Assembly: GCA_003452695.1 (NCBI GenBank) | Contig: DMNP01000168.1 | Span: 1 to 9,636, forward strand | Length of the DNA: 9,636 nucleotides | Reading direction: 5' to 3' | Source of the DNA: Eggerthellaceae bacterium | Lineage (GTDB): Bacteria; Actinomycetota; Coriobacteriia; Coriobacteriales; Eggerthellaceae | Part shown: one piece after another, positions 1-6,108 of the stretch | Layout: the number at the start of each line of letters is the position of its first letter | Numbering within the stretch: the first letter of the stretch is position 1 | The notes under the pieces: model-generated | The model's input: the letters and a program-made list of their open reading frames with translations, nothing else | Databases searched by the model: none | Told to the model about the DNA's origin: nothing | Translations under genes and position numbers: made by a program

Positions 1-373
1 TCATGCAGTTGCAGATGTTGTTGCAGCACAGCACGAAATCGGGCAGCGGCATGTCGCGTTCGCCGTTGGGGCACTCCCCCACGTCGGCATAGGCCAAGCT
101 GATGCGCGCGTAGGCGCACAGGTCGTTGGAATAGCCCAGGTCGCCTTCGGCATGTTCCAAGAGCGGCAGGGCGCCGCGCTTGGCGGCGATCTGGGCCGCC
201 TGGCTTTCGGGATATACGATGGGAATGCCCAGCGTGGTGGCGATTTCCTGGGGGAAGTTCGAGGCGCTCCAGCCGATCATCTCGCCGCGGGCCTTGGCCT
301 GGATGGCCTCTTCGTAGCATTTGTCGGGGATGGCGCGCAGCACGTACTTCGCGCCGGCTTTCTCGTCTGCCAT
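1..373 (-). CDS. 2-hydroxyacyl-CoA dehydratase subunit (HgdB/FldB-C/BcrC family), N-terminal part, cut by the left edge
   Basis: The first 124 residues of a 2-hydroxyacyl-CoA dehydratase D-component (benzoyl-CoA reductase/HgdB family) are present; the rest lies beyond the left edge. Family members are cytoplasmic [4Fe-4S] proteins that remove water from (R)-2-hydroxyacyl-CoA after one-electron activation by a separate ATPase, which is not in this window. Family hallmarks visible are GEMIGWSASNFPQEI, LGIPIVYPES, a GYSNDLCAYARI stretch and the Cys-rich DFVLCCNNICNC segment close to the edge, which carries likely cluster-ligand cysteines. Two ATGs are adjacent (376 and 373). The GAGGAG at 383-378 is 4 nt from the second and only 1 nt from the first, so I prefer 373. 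The gene follows the CoA-transferase on the same strand after a 139-nt gap holding a strong hairpin. This is the order expected for an Fld/Had-type pathway. Whether it is the alpha or beta subunit cannot be told. Confidence 0.88.
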   Translation of the reverse strand, partial: MADEKAGAKYVLRAIPDKCYEEAIQAKARGEMIGWSASNFPQEIATTLGIPIVYPESQAAQIAAKRGALPLLEHAEGDLGYSNDLCAYARISLAYADVGECPNGERDMPLPDFVLCCNNICNCM

Positions 374-452
374 CATGCTCCTCTCTCTCGTTGGCGCCCC
401 TGCGGCCCGCCGTCTGTCCCGCCGACGAAGCGCTTGGGACTGGCGGGGGCTC

Positions 453-499
453 GCCCAACTGGCGCGCCCAACCGGGTCGGGCGCGCCAGCGCGTTGGGC
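453..499 (-). terminator. Large GC-rich stem-loop just after the CoA-transferase stop (terminator or attenuator candidate)
   Basis: Arms 453-469 and 479-499 are complementary: a perfect 10-bp inner stem (TGGCGCGCCC/GGGCGCGCCA), a 9-nt loop at 470-478, then a 4-nt bulge (489-492) and a 7-bp outer stem (GCCCAAC/GTTGGGC). It starts 13 nt after the transferase stop on the minus strand. No T-run follows, so it is not a classical intrinsic terminator. It may be a terminator of another kind, an attenuator ahead of the dehydratase gene, or an RNA-stabilising structure. Confidence 0.5.
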
Positions 500-512
500 G
501 TCGCGGCGTCGG

Positions 513-1754
513 TTACTCGCTGCAGGTGCCGGCTATGCCTTCCGCCACCATCGTGGCGATTTCGTCTTGCCCATAGCCCAGCTCGGCCAGGATTTCCTCG
601 GTGTGCTGTCCGAGCAGCGGGGCCTTGTCGTAGGGCGGCAAGCCCGTTTCGGCAAGCGTGATGGGCGTGCGCACGAGCGCCTTGGGCCCGCGCGGATAGT
701 CCATTTCGTAGAACACGTCGTTTGCCCAGGCCTGCTCGTCGCCCACGACCTCTTCGTAGGTCTGGCACACGGCGAAGGGGATGTCCAGCTCGGTCAGGAT
801 GGGCACCCATTCGGCCAGCGTCTTTTGCTGGAAGCCCTCCTGGATGGCATCGTAGGCCTCGCCCAGGCGGCCGGCCTTCATCATGGCAACCTGGTCGCCG
901 AGCACCGGGTCGGAAAGCAGGTCCTCGCGACCGATGGCCTTGCAGATAAGCGGGTAGTATATTCCGAAGTTCGGACCCATCACCTGCAGGAAGCGCTCGT
1001 CCTTGGTCTTCACGGCCGGCTGGTAGGGCAGCTGGTTGTCGCGCCGGTCGAAGGGATAGCTCACCCCGCCGAACTCGTTTCCGTATTGGCAGCCCTGAAT
1101 CTGGAACGCCTGCACCCAGATGGCCGTGTGCAGCAGGTTGGTCGTCACCTTTTCGCCCTGGCCCGTGGCGCGTGCGCGGAACAGCGCCGCCAGAATGCCC
1201 ACCGTAAGCGAAAGCGCCGCCTGGTGGTCGCCGAGCGCGGGGATGAGGTTGGAGGGCACGGTGCCTTTCTGGTACAGCGACCCCGACCAGCCGCTGCGCG
1301 CGAAGAACGCCGTGTAGTCGAAGCCCGGCAGGTCCTTGTCGGGGCCTTTCTCGCCATAGCCGGTCAGGCTGGCGTACACGAGCTTCGGGAAGCGGCCCTT
1401 CAGGTCCTCATAGCCCAGGTGCTTGCGCTCGAGCGCCTGGGGACGCCAGTTCGTGATGAACACGTCGGCGTTGTCCAGCAGCCTGAACAGCGCCTCCGCG
1501 CCCCTCTCGGCGCGCAGGTCCAGCACGATGCCCTTCTTGCCGGCGTTTTCCAAGTCGAAGTTCGTGTCCTCGTGCGGATCCAGCGGACGGCCCTCGTTCG
1601 GCGCCGTGTAGCGCAGGTTGTCGCCCTTGGCCGATTCCACTTTCACCACCTCGGCGCCCAGGTCGGCCAGGATGCGCCCGACCGCCGGCGCCGCGATGAA
1701 CGTGGCCATCTCGACGACCTTCACCCCTTCGAGGGGCCTTTGCATTGTGCCCAT
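513..1754 (-). CDS. Family III CoA-transferase, FldA/HadA-like (CaiB/BaiF superfamily)
   Basis: Cytoplasmic enzyme that moves CoA between carboxylic acids through aspartyl-anhydride/CoA intermediates. In the closest type I recognise, FldA/HadA, CoA goes from a product acyl-CoA to an (R)-2-hydroxyacid. With the preferred start it has 413 residues, the usual family length. Visible landmarks are LEGVKVVEMATFIAAP near the N-terminus, the EVVKVES and LDLENAGKKGIVLDL-type Rossmann segments, and GYGEKGPDKDLPGFDYTAFF with the expected catalytic Asp at about residue 146. An LGDHQAALSLTVG segment and EQAWANDVFYEMDYP near the C-terminus also match. The reading frame opens at 1793, but only the ATG at 1754 has a good ribosome site (GGAGG at 1764-1760, 5-nt spacer), and it puts the protein start where relatives start. 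The neighbouring dehydratase supports a hydroxyacid CoA-transferase. Carnitine/crotonobetaine or formyl/oxalyl use cannot be excluded. Confidence 0.9.
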   Translation of the reverse strand: MGTMQRPLEGVKVVEMATFIAAPAVGRILADLGAEVVKVESAKGDNLRYTAPNEGRPLDPHEDTNFDLENAGKKGIVLDLRAERGAEALFRLLDNADVFITNWRPQALERKHLGYEDLKGRFPKLVYASLTGYGEKGPDKDLPGFDYTAFFARSGWSGSLYQKGTVPSNLIPALGDHQAALSLTVGILAALFRARATGQGEKVTTNLLHTAIWVQAFQIQGCQYGNEFGGVSYPFDRRDNQLPYQPAVKTKDERFLQVMGPNFGIYYPLICKAIGREDLLSDPVLGDQVAMMKAGRLGEAYDAIQEGFQQKTLAEWVPILTELDIPFAVCQTYEEVVGDEQAWANDVFYEMDYPRGPKALVRTPITLAETGLPPYDKAPLLGQHTEEILAELGYGQDEIATMVAEGIAGTCSE

Positions 1755-1846
1755 GGTGTCCTCCATCGCCTCGTACGTGTCTTGCATACCCATTGTGTGG
1801 AAAGCGAAGAAGGCGATGAATGGTCAGATTTGCGATATGCCTAGCA

Positions 1847-1883
1847 TGGCAGGCGCATTGCCCCGAAGCCAACGCGCCTGCCA
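1847..1883. repeat. Inverted repeat (10-bp arms) upstream of the CoA-transferase gene
   Basis: TGGCAGGCGC at 1847-1856 and GCGCCTGCCA at 1874-1883 are perfect complements around a 17-nt loop. It lies in the 223-nt gap between the NAT-USP stop and the preferred CoA-transferase start. No T-run follows on either strand. It could be a 5' leader hairpin or an operator. I see no convincing promoter hexamers near it. Confidence 0.4.
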
Positions 1884-1929
1884 CCAGCGCGGGTCGCCGT
1901 GCCTCGTTGTGTATACGGGCATACGGCAA

Positions 1930-1966
1930 GGCGCATGCCTTCAGCTTCAGTCCAAAAGCATGCGCC
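1930..1966 (-). terminator. Stem-loop after the NAT-USP stop; shares sequence with the one at 3307-3337
   Basis: GGCGCATGC at 1930-1938 pairs perfectly with GCATGCGCC at 1958-1966 across a 19-nt loop, starting 11 nt after the NAT-USP stop on the minus strand. Only TT follows the stem. The 12-mer GGCGCATGCCTT (1930-1941) and the 9-mer CATGCGCCC (1959-1967) recur in the hairpin after the transporter gene, so the two look like copies of one 3'-end element. Terminator function is inferred from position. Confidence 0.45.
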
Positions 1967-1977
1967 CAATCTATCCG

Positions 1978-3252
1978 CTACTCCACGCAAACGACCTCGC
2001 AATCGAGCTTGCGTGCCAAATAGCTTTCGGTACTGCCCTGAATGAAGGAGCGCAACTTGGATTTCCTGCTACTGCCGCACACCACGATAGCTGGATTGAA
2101 CGGCTTGATCAACGACTCCACGAGCTGTTCGGGAGCATAGCCCACTGGCGCGTCGATCGTGGCGCCTATTCGTGAGTTCAACCCCATAACCACTACTTCG
2201 CCACCCAGCACTTCGTCGGTTTTGCTGAGCGCTGCCATCTTTTTCGCCACGGCTTCGTTCAGGGCAAGACGAACCGACTGCACGTATGCGGGAAAACTGC
2301 CCGGAACGGCATCCGCGCCACGAGCCGCCTCCACCACGACATGCCCGAAGCGCAGGTGCGCTTGTTTTTCCAGCGCGATGCGCACAGCCTCCTCTATTAC
2401 CGCATCCTGCTGCGCGTCGTTTCCTAGCGCAGCGAATATACGCAGGTAATTGAACTTTTCTTCAGGATTGCCGAATCCAGCTTTACTATCTGCCTCTATG
2501 CCGAACACCTCTCGCAAAACGGCTCTCGCGTCTTCCTCGCCTTCGATAACCGGACGAATCGGCTTGCCTGTATAGGTATTCATCACTGTGTCCATGGAAC
2601 AGCAAATCCGCCCTTCGGGTCGTTCGATCGACACGAACAAACCTTGGGTGAAACGGCTTTGCGGATTGGTGCAAAACCAGGCGCATTGCTCGTAATACTC
2701 GCTCGGACGGTGCTCTTTCAAGCGGAACGAATAGACAAGATCCACATGGTCGGCGCGTCGCCGCATCAGGCGCCATGCTTCCCCGTCGCATTCGTCCTGC
2801 ACAAACTTATAGTCATCGCGCCCGTCGCTTTGCCATATGCGCCCATCGAAGAGCAGAGGGGTGCGGAAGTTCTCGGTATAGCCGACATCGACGAGCCACT
2901 CCCCCTCCTCGCCGGGGACGCGCACCATTAAGACGGCATGGTCGAACTCATGCCCGTATTTCGGATGCTTGGCCGACATCAGCCGAACGTCGAAGCCGAT
3001 ATCGCGCAATGCTTCGGCGAAGAGGACGTTCAGCTCGAAGCTTATACCGCCGCGTCGGCGCCGCGCTACCTTGTCCACCAGATCGTCTATTTCAAGGGAA
3101 AGCGGTAAGTTCCCCTGGATGATGTCCAGGTTCTCTACGGGTATGGCATATATATGGCACTCTTGCATGTTTTTGAGGACTTCAAGGCTCGGCGAATCGG
3201 GCACCTTCATGCCAATTCGCTCGAGATACGACTCCAGCTGTTCGGGCTTCAT
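1978..3252 (-). CDS. Arylamine N-acetyltransferase-fold protein fused to a universal stress protein domain; catalytic Cys replaced by Ser
   Basis: A two-domain protein of 424 residues. Residues about 1-255 match arylamine N-acetyltransferases, which carry acyl groups from acyl-CoA to aromatic amines or hydrazines through a Cys-His-Asp triad. The NAT motif RGGxCxExN reads RGGISFELN here (about 67-75), with an AGC codon giving Ser71 where the nucleophile should be. His105 (DHAVLMV) and Asp122 (WLVDVGY) of the triad are kept. Residues about 268-424 resemble UspA: an N-terminal strand/helix (FAALGNDAQQDAVIEEAV) and a C-terminal VVCGSSRKSKLRSFIQGSTES, close to the nucleotide-binding pattern G-2x-G-9x-G-S but with Arg at the second Gly. 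The start is well set: AAGGAGG at 3264-3258, 5 nt before the ATG. No signal peptide is seen, so it is probably cytoplasmic. Acetyltransfer activity is doubtful; a binding or sensing role, or serine-based acyl transfer, is possible. Confidence 0.85.
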   Translation of the reverse strand: MKPEQLESYLERIGMKVPDSPSLEVLKNMQECHIYAIPVENLDIIQGNLPLSLEIDDLVDKVARRRRGGISFELNVLFAEALRDIGFDVRLMSAKHPKYGHEFDHAVLMVRVPGEEGEWLVDVGYTENFRTPLLFDGRIWQSDGRDDYKFVQDECDGEAWRLMRRRADHVDLVYSFRLKEHRPSEYYEQCAWFCTNPQSRFTQGLFVSIERPEGRICCSMDTVMNTYTGKPIRPVIEGEEDARAVLREVFGIEADSKAGFGNPEEKFNYLRIFAALGNDAQQDAVIEEAVRIALEKQAHLRFGHVVVEAARGADAVPGSFPAYVQSVRLALNEAVAKKMAALSKTDEVLGGEVVVMGLNSRIGATIDAPVGYAPEQLVESLIKPFNPAIVVCGSSRKSKLRSFIQGSTESYLARKLDCEVVCVE

Positions 3253-3306
3253 TGCAGCCTCCTTATCTCGCCAGCTTCAGATGGAGAACCCCGCATGGTA
3301 GGCAAA

Positions 3307-3337
3307 GCGGGCGCATGCCTTGGAACCATGCGCCCGC
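3307..3337 (-). terminator. Stem-loop terminator candidate after the transporter gene
   Basis: GCGGGCGCATG at 3307-3317 and CATGCGCCCGC at 3327-3337 form a perfect 11-bp stem with a 9-nt loop, 39 nt after the transporter stop on the minus strand. It is followed by TTTGCC, a very short T-tract. It is the best intrinsic-terminator candidate in the window, although weak by the T-run criterion. It shares its core with the hairpin at 1930-1966. Confidence 0.55.
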
Positions 3338-3376
3338 ATTCGCGAAAACCGTTCAGCGCGCCAAGCGTGCCGGCAA

Positions 3377-4750
3377 TTAAGCAGTCTGTGCCTGTTCGGC
3401 TTCGCGCGCCTGAATCTCCTCGTTCATCTTGGGAATATCGCTATCCTTAATGCGGAAGAGCAGCAACGGGAGCAGCGAGATAGCCAGAATGATTACCGGA
3501 AGCAGGAAGTACATGAAGCTGATACCGCTCTGCGCAGCAGCATCGAACGTGGCGGCTGTCGCATCGTAGGCAATGAAGCCGAGGAACGCCGGGATGACTA
3601 TACCGCGCAGGGCGACGCCGAGCTTGATCGAAAGCGTAAGGAACGACATGGTAACGCCCATGGTGTTTTTGCCCGTCTTCCAATAGGCGTAGGTGCCGCA
3701 CATGGAATACAAGTTTGCGGTCAGGCCATACGCCAAGCCGAACGATACCTGCGACAGGAACATCAGCACGTTGAGCAGCATGAAATCGGGATTCAGGAAA
3801 TATGCGATTACCCAGATTACAATCCAGCCGCTCATTCCCACGATTGTGGTCATCTTGGTGCCGATCGCCTTGGCAACACGTGCCGCCACAAACGAGCCGA
3901 TAAAGCATCCGATATAGAAAACCATGAGCAGCGTACTCGACGCAGTTGGGTCGCCCAGGACAACTCGGCAGTAATAGGCAGTGCCGGCGGCCATGGTGTA
4001 GTAGGCTATGAGGCGCATCATATCATGCAGGAATATGAGAATGAGATTGGGGTTGCTGATAAGGTTTCGGCCCATGTCTCCGAAGCTGATCGAACGTCCG
4101 CCGCCCTTTGCAGCTGCGCCGTCTTGCGGGTCCTCGCAACCTTTGGTAACCCCAAAATGAATGCCATAGCAAACAATGTAGAGCACCGACACTATCGCAG
4201 CGGTTATGGTATATGCCATAACGCCCGTGAAGGCAGAGGTCAGTGCCGCAGTCAGGTTCGGAACCAACAGCGAGGCGCACACGCGGCCAAGGGCAGCGCC
4301 CGCGCCGAGGCGTCCAGACAGGAACGCGCGCTCGTTGGGATCGTCGGTAAGCACGTTTGTCATCGAACGGTTTGCCGTGAAGGATAAGTTCCAGCAAAAA
4401 TGGCTGAGCACGTACGCTATGGCGATGATTATGCCCGCAGTCACATCTCCGCCTATCCTGGTGAATGATAGGATGAAGAAGATCATGGCGCCGAGCGGTG
4501 CATACATAAGCCAAGGACGATACTTGCCGCTCTTGAAGTTGAACTTGTCCAATATGACGCCCGCAAACAACGCCGTTACGGCATCGACCAGGCCGGATGC
4601 AGCGGCAATCGCACCCGAAATCGCCAATGGAAGCAACGCGACGTCGGTAAGAAAGAACAGGAAGAACGCCGTTTCCAAAGTCGCGGCAATCGAAAAGCCG
4701 ATTTCCGAAATGCCCCATACAGCTTTGGTGGCTGAATTCAATCGTTTCAT
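3377..4750 (-). CDS. MFS transporter of the GPH (glycoside-pentoside-hexuronide)/MelB-like family
   Basis: A 457-residue polytopic inner-membrane protein with about twelve hydrophobic stretches, matching the GPH:cation symporter (MFS_2) branch. The N-terminus runs ATKAVWGISEIGFSIAATLE into the first membrane segment. The family loop between helices 2 and 3 reads LDKFNFKSGKYRPWLMY, equivalent to the GRFRPW signature. The C-terminus is a short charged tail (KDSDIPKMNEEIQAREAEQAQ). In MelB the helix-2 motif has two cation-binding aspartates (D55 and D59, followed by Pro). Here Asp56 is kept but the second Asp-Pro is Ala60-Leu61, so sodium/proton coupling may differ. The ATG at 4750 has a purine-rich ribosome site (AGGGAGGGG) just upstream. 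A 12-bp palindrome sits further upstream. GPH members outside sugar uptake carry varied solutes, so the substrate is unknown. Co-location with the URO-D and NAT genes suggests a small organic substrate, not necessarily a sugar. Confidence 0.88.
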   Translation of the reverse strand: MKRLNSATKAVWGISEIGFSIAATLETAFFLFFLTDVALLPLAISGAIAAASGLVDAVTALFAGVILDKFNFKSGKYRPWLMYAPLGAMIFFILSFTRIGGDVTAGIIIAIAYVLSHFCWNLSFTANRSMTNVLTDDPNERAFLSGRLGAGAALGRVCASLLVPNLTAALTSAFTGVMAYTITAAIVSVLYIVCYGIHFGVTKGCEDPQDGAAAKGGGRSISFGDMGRNLISNPNLILIFLHDMMRLIAYYTMAAGTAYYCRVVLGDPTASSTLLMVFYIGCFIGSFVAARVAKAIGTKMTTIVGMSGWIVIWVIAYFLNPDFMLLNVLMFLSQVSFGLAYGLTANLYSMCGTYAYWKTGKNTMGVTMSFLTLSIKLGVALRGIVIPAFLGFIAYDATAATFDAAAQSGISFMYFLLPVIILAISLLPLLLFRIKDSDIPKMNEEIQAREAEQAQTA

Positions 4751-4764
4751 TTCCCCTCCCTTTC

Positions 4765-4776
4765 AAGGAATTCCTT
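4765..4776. promoter_or_regulatory. 12-bp perfect palindrome upstream of the transporter gene (operator candidate)
   Basis: AAGGAATTCCTT is a perfect palindrome lying 14 nt upstream of the transporter ATG, just before its ribosome site on the minus strand. A TATAAA-like hexamer lies directly upstream (minus strand, 4781-4776) but has no matching -35 hexamer at normal spacing. An operator overlapping a transcription start is possible. The GGAAT half recurs in the palindrome at 5964-5975. Confidence 0.3.
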
Positions 4777-4872
4777 TTATAACTCGCCCTCCTGGAGGGC
4801 CGCCCCGTTTTTTGCATGGCGGGAAGGCAACAATCAAGCCCATCGCCATGCGCGCACCCGTAATTAGGGCGC

Positions 4873-4906
4873 GCGGGCCGATTTGGCCTTGGGATAATCG
4901 GCCCGC
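4873..4906 (-). terminator. Stem-loop just after the URO-D gene stop (terminator candidate)
   Basis: GCGGGCCGAT at 4873-4882 pairs perfectly with ATCGGCCCGC at 4897-4906 (10 bp, 14-nt loop), 16 nt after the URO-D stop on the minus strand. No T-run follows. The 172-nt gap between this gene and the transporter also contains a 15-nt palindrome (4786-4800, GCCCTCC-T-GGAGGGC) and a run of six T on the plus strand (4808-4813). Neither makes a clear canonical terminator for the minus strand. Confidence 0.45.
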
Positions 4907-4922
4907 AATACAACCGCAAGCC

Positions 4923-5921
4923 CTACAGTTCGTCGAAGATGTCGTCGCTTATCTCCTTGATGACCTCGCTCGTCATCGGATAGACTTCCGGGAAGGTGCT
5001 GAACGCTCCGCCCTGGGTTAGGCACGGAATGTAGTAATGCTTGCCGCATTCGCGAATTATCTTCTCGGCATGTTCGCGAATTTCCTCGCGTGTCACGTCC
5101 TCGCGGTCGAGCTCAGCCGTCTCGATGCCGCCCATAAACGACATCTTGCCTCCGTACTTGCTTATCAAATCTGGGATATCGTTGGTCTGGAGCGGACCTT
5201 GCCAGATATCGATCCCTATATCGATCATAAAGGGAACAAGCGTGGCACAGTAGCAGTCTGCATGGTGGACGATAATCTCGACTCCGTTCGAGCGCCAATA
5301 ATCGCAAATCTCCTTCGTTGGCGGCAAGATGAACTCTTCAAACACCTCGGGCGACATGAGGGTAGAAATCTTCGATCCCCAATCGTCGTGGCGGAACAGC
5401 AAATCGGGATGGACATGCGCGATAACCTCGTCGGCCTTGAGCATCTCGTACTCGGCAATCCATTTGAAGAAATCCTTCACCTCGTCGGGATACTCGTAGA
5501 AAGCGCACATGAGCTCTTCCATCGAAGCTTGCGAATGGGCTTGCTCGAACAGGCCGGGAATCTGCATGGCACCCACGAAGTACTCGTTGCGATCTACGCT
5601 TTCTGCGTCGGCCACAAACGGCTCCCATACTTCCTCGGACACCTTGACAGGCGGACGCTTCACGTAGCTTTTCCAATCCTCCATATCCTGGATTACTATT
5701 TTATCGGTCGGGATATGGATGGGAATCTGTCCAGGCCAGCCAGGCTCCCAAGAATACGTCACGCCCCATGCGTTCACTTTCGTGCCCTGGCCAGGACCCG
5801 GGTTGCCCACCAAGCCCATCACTGGGTCGCGAATGTTATGCATGAATTCGTATTGGTTGACCAACCTATCGGGATTGCCTCCCCGGATGGTCTCCATCAG
5901 GTTTTGCCTTATAGTCAGCAT
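4923..5921 (-). CDS. Uroporphyrinogen decarboxylase-fold protein (URO-D family, methyltransferase-like branch)
   Basis: 332 residues from the preferred start. The fold is that of URO-D/methylcobamide methyltransferases (TIM barrel). Supporting segments are IRQNLMETIRGGNPDRLV at the N-terminus, FRHDDWGSKISTLMSPEVFEEFILP in the middle (the DDxG-SPE-F pattern), then GVEIIVHHADCYC, IDIGIDIWQGPLQTNDIPDL, KYGGKMSFMGGIE and YIPCLTQGGAFSTFPEVY. In corrinoid methyltransferases of this fold zinc is held by His-x-Cys plus a distal Cys; here the aligned set is His220-Ala-Asp222 and Cys300, with extra cysteines at 223 and 225. True haem-pathway decarboxylase is unlikely given the context and motifs. A methyl-transfer or demethylation role is plausible, but no corrinoid protein gene is in the window. 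The frame opens at a TTG (5954), but the ATG at 5921 has AAGGGGAG 9 nt upstream and fits relatives better. Its product is cytoplasmic, and the gene is divergent from the regulator. Confidence 0.85.
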   Translation of the reverse strand: MLTIRQNLMETIRGGNPDRLVNQYEFMHNIRDPVMGLVGNPGPGQGTKVNAWGVTYSWEPGWPGQIPIHIPTDKIVIQDMEDWKSYVKRPPVKVSEEVWEPFVADAESVDRNEYFVGAMQIPGLFEQAHSQASMEELMCAFYEYPDEVKDFFKWIAEYEMLKADEVIAHVHPDLLFRHDDWGSKISTLMSPEVFEEFILPPTKEICDYWRSNGVEIIVHHADCYCATLVPFMIDIGIDIWQGPLQTNDIPDLISKYGGKMSFMGGIETAELDREDVTREEIREHAEKIIRECGKHYYIPCLTQGGAFSTFPEVYPMTSEVIKEISDDIFDEL

Positions 5922-5963
5922 CGAGTTGCACTCCCCTTTCTCCGCAGTGAGCAAACTTGACTA

Positions 5964-5975
5964 ATTCCCAGGAAT
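5964..5975. promoter_or_regulatory. Palindrome ATTCC-CA-GGAAT in the divergent control region
   Basis: A 5-bp-arm palindrome with a 2-nt centre lies about 43 nt upstream of the URO-D ATG. It is one of three inverted repeats packed in the 187-nt region (5922-6108) between the URO-D gene and the regulator. It is short enough to be chance on its own. Confidence 0.25.
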
Positions 5976-5976
5976 C

Positions 5977-6013
5977 GGGTAGCTTCAAACCGACTAAGAC
6001 CTGAAGACTACCC
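5977..6013. promoter_or_regulatory. Inverted repeat with GGGTAG/CTACCC ends in the divergent control region (operator candidate)
   Basis: GGGTAGCTTCA at 5977-5987 mirrors TGAAGACTACCC at 6002-6013 with a single extra base in the right arm, giving 11 matched pairs around a 14-nt centre. No T-run follows on either strand, so a terminator is unlikely. Its place between two divergent genes suggests a binding site for a dimeric regulator, most simply the adjacent PucR-type protein. Confidence 0.45.
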
Positions 6014-6022
6014 TTAGGAGAG

Positions 6023-6065
6023 CCTACTTTTTTCGCATCCTAGGTTCATCGTGTACGAAAGTAGG
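6023..6065. promoter_or_regulatory. Inverted repeat CCTACTTT/AAAGTAGG upstream of the regulator gene (operator candidate)
   Basis: CCTACTTT (6023-6030) and AAAGTAGG (6058-6065) are perfect 8-bp complements 27 nt apart, with a CCTAGG palindrome (6039-6044) between them. It ends 43 nt before the regulator ATG. It resembles the neighbouring repeat in carrying GTAGG/CCTAC half-sites, which suggests one protein binding at several places. Promoter hexamers are not clear enough to call. Confidence 0.45.
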
Positions 6066-6108
6066 TTTTGCAGAGATGCCGTTGTGCAAAAACGCCCAAG
6101 GGGGTTCC

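Noticed and set aside
321..1844. Long plus-strand open frame (507 codons) opposite the CoA-transferase
   Set aside because: It is antisense to a clear enzyme gene. The translation has no recognisable domain and is rich in Arg, Gly, His and Val, as expected from GC-rich codon shadows.
3320..4387. Plus-strand open frame (355 codons) opposite the transporter
   Set aside because: It is antisense to a recognisable GPH transporter, and its product is very polar without domain features.
4786..4813. Palindrome followed by six T on the plus strand, resembling a terminator
   Set aside because: No plus-strand gene lies upstream, and 7 nt separate the stem from the T-run; at most a minor site.
5037..5960. 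Plus-strand open frame (307 codons) opposite the URO-D gene
   Set aside because: It is antisense to a clear URO-D-fold gene with better ribosome site and family motifs.
5957..5985. TTGACT plus TAGCTT at 17-nt spacing as a plus-strand promoter
   Set aside because: The -10 hexamer is poor and the site lies about 120 nt from the regulator start; not strong enough to report as a promoter.
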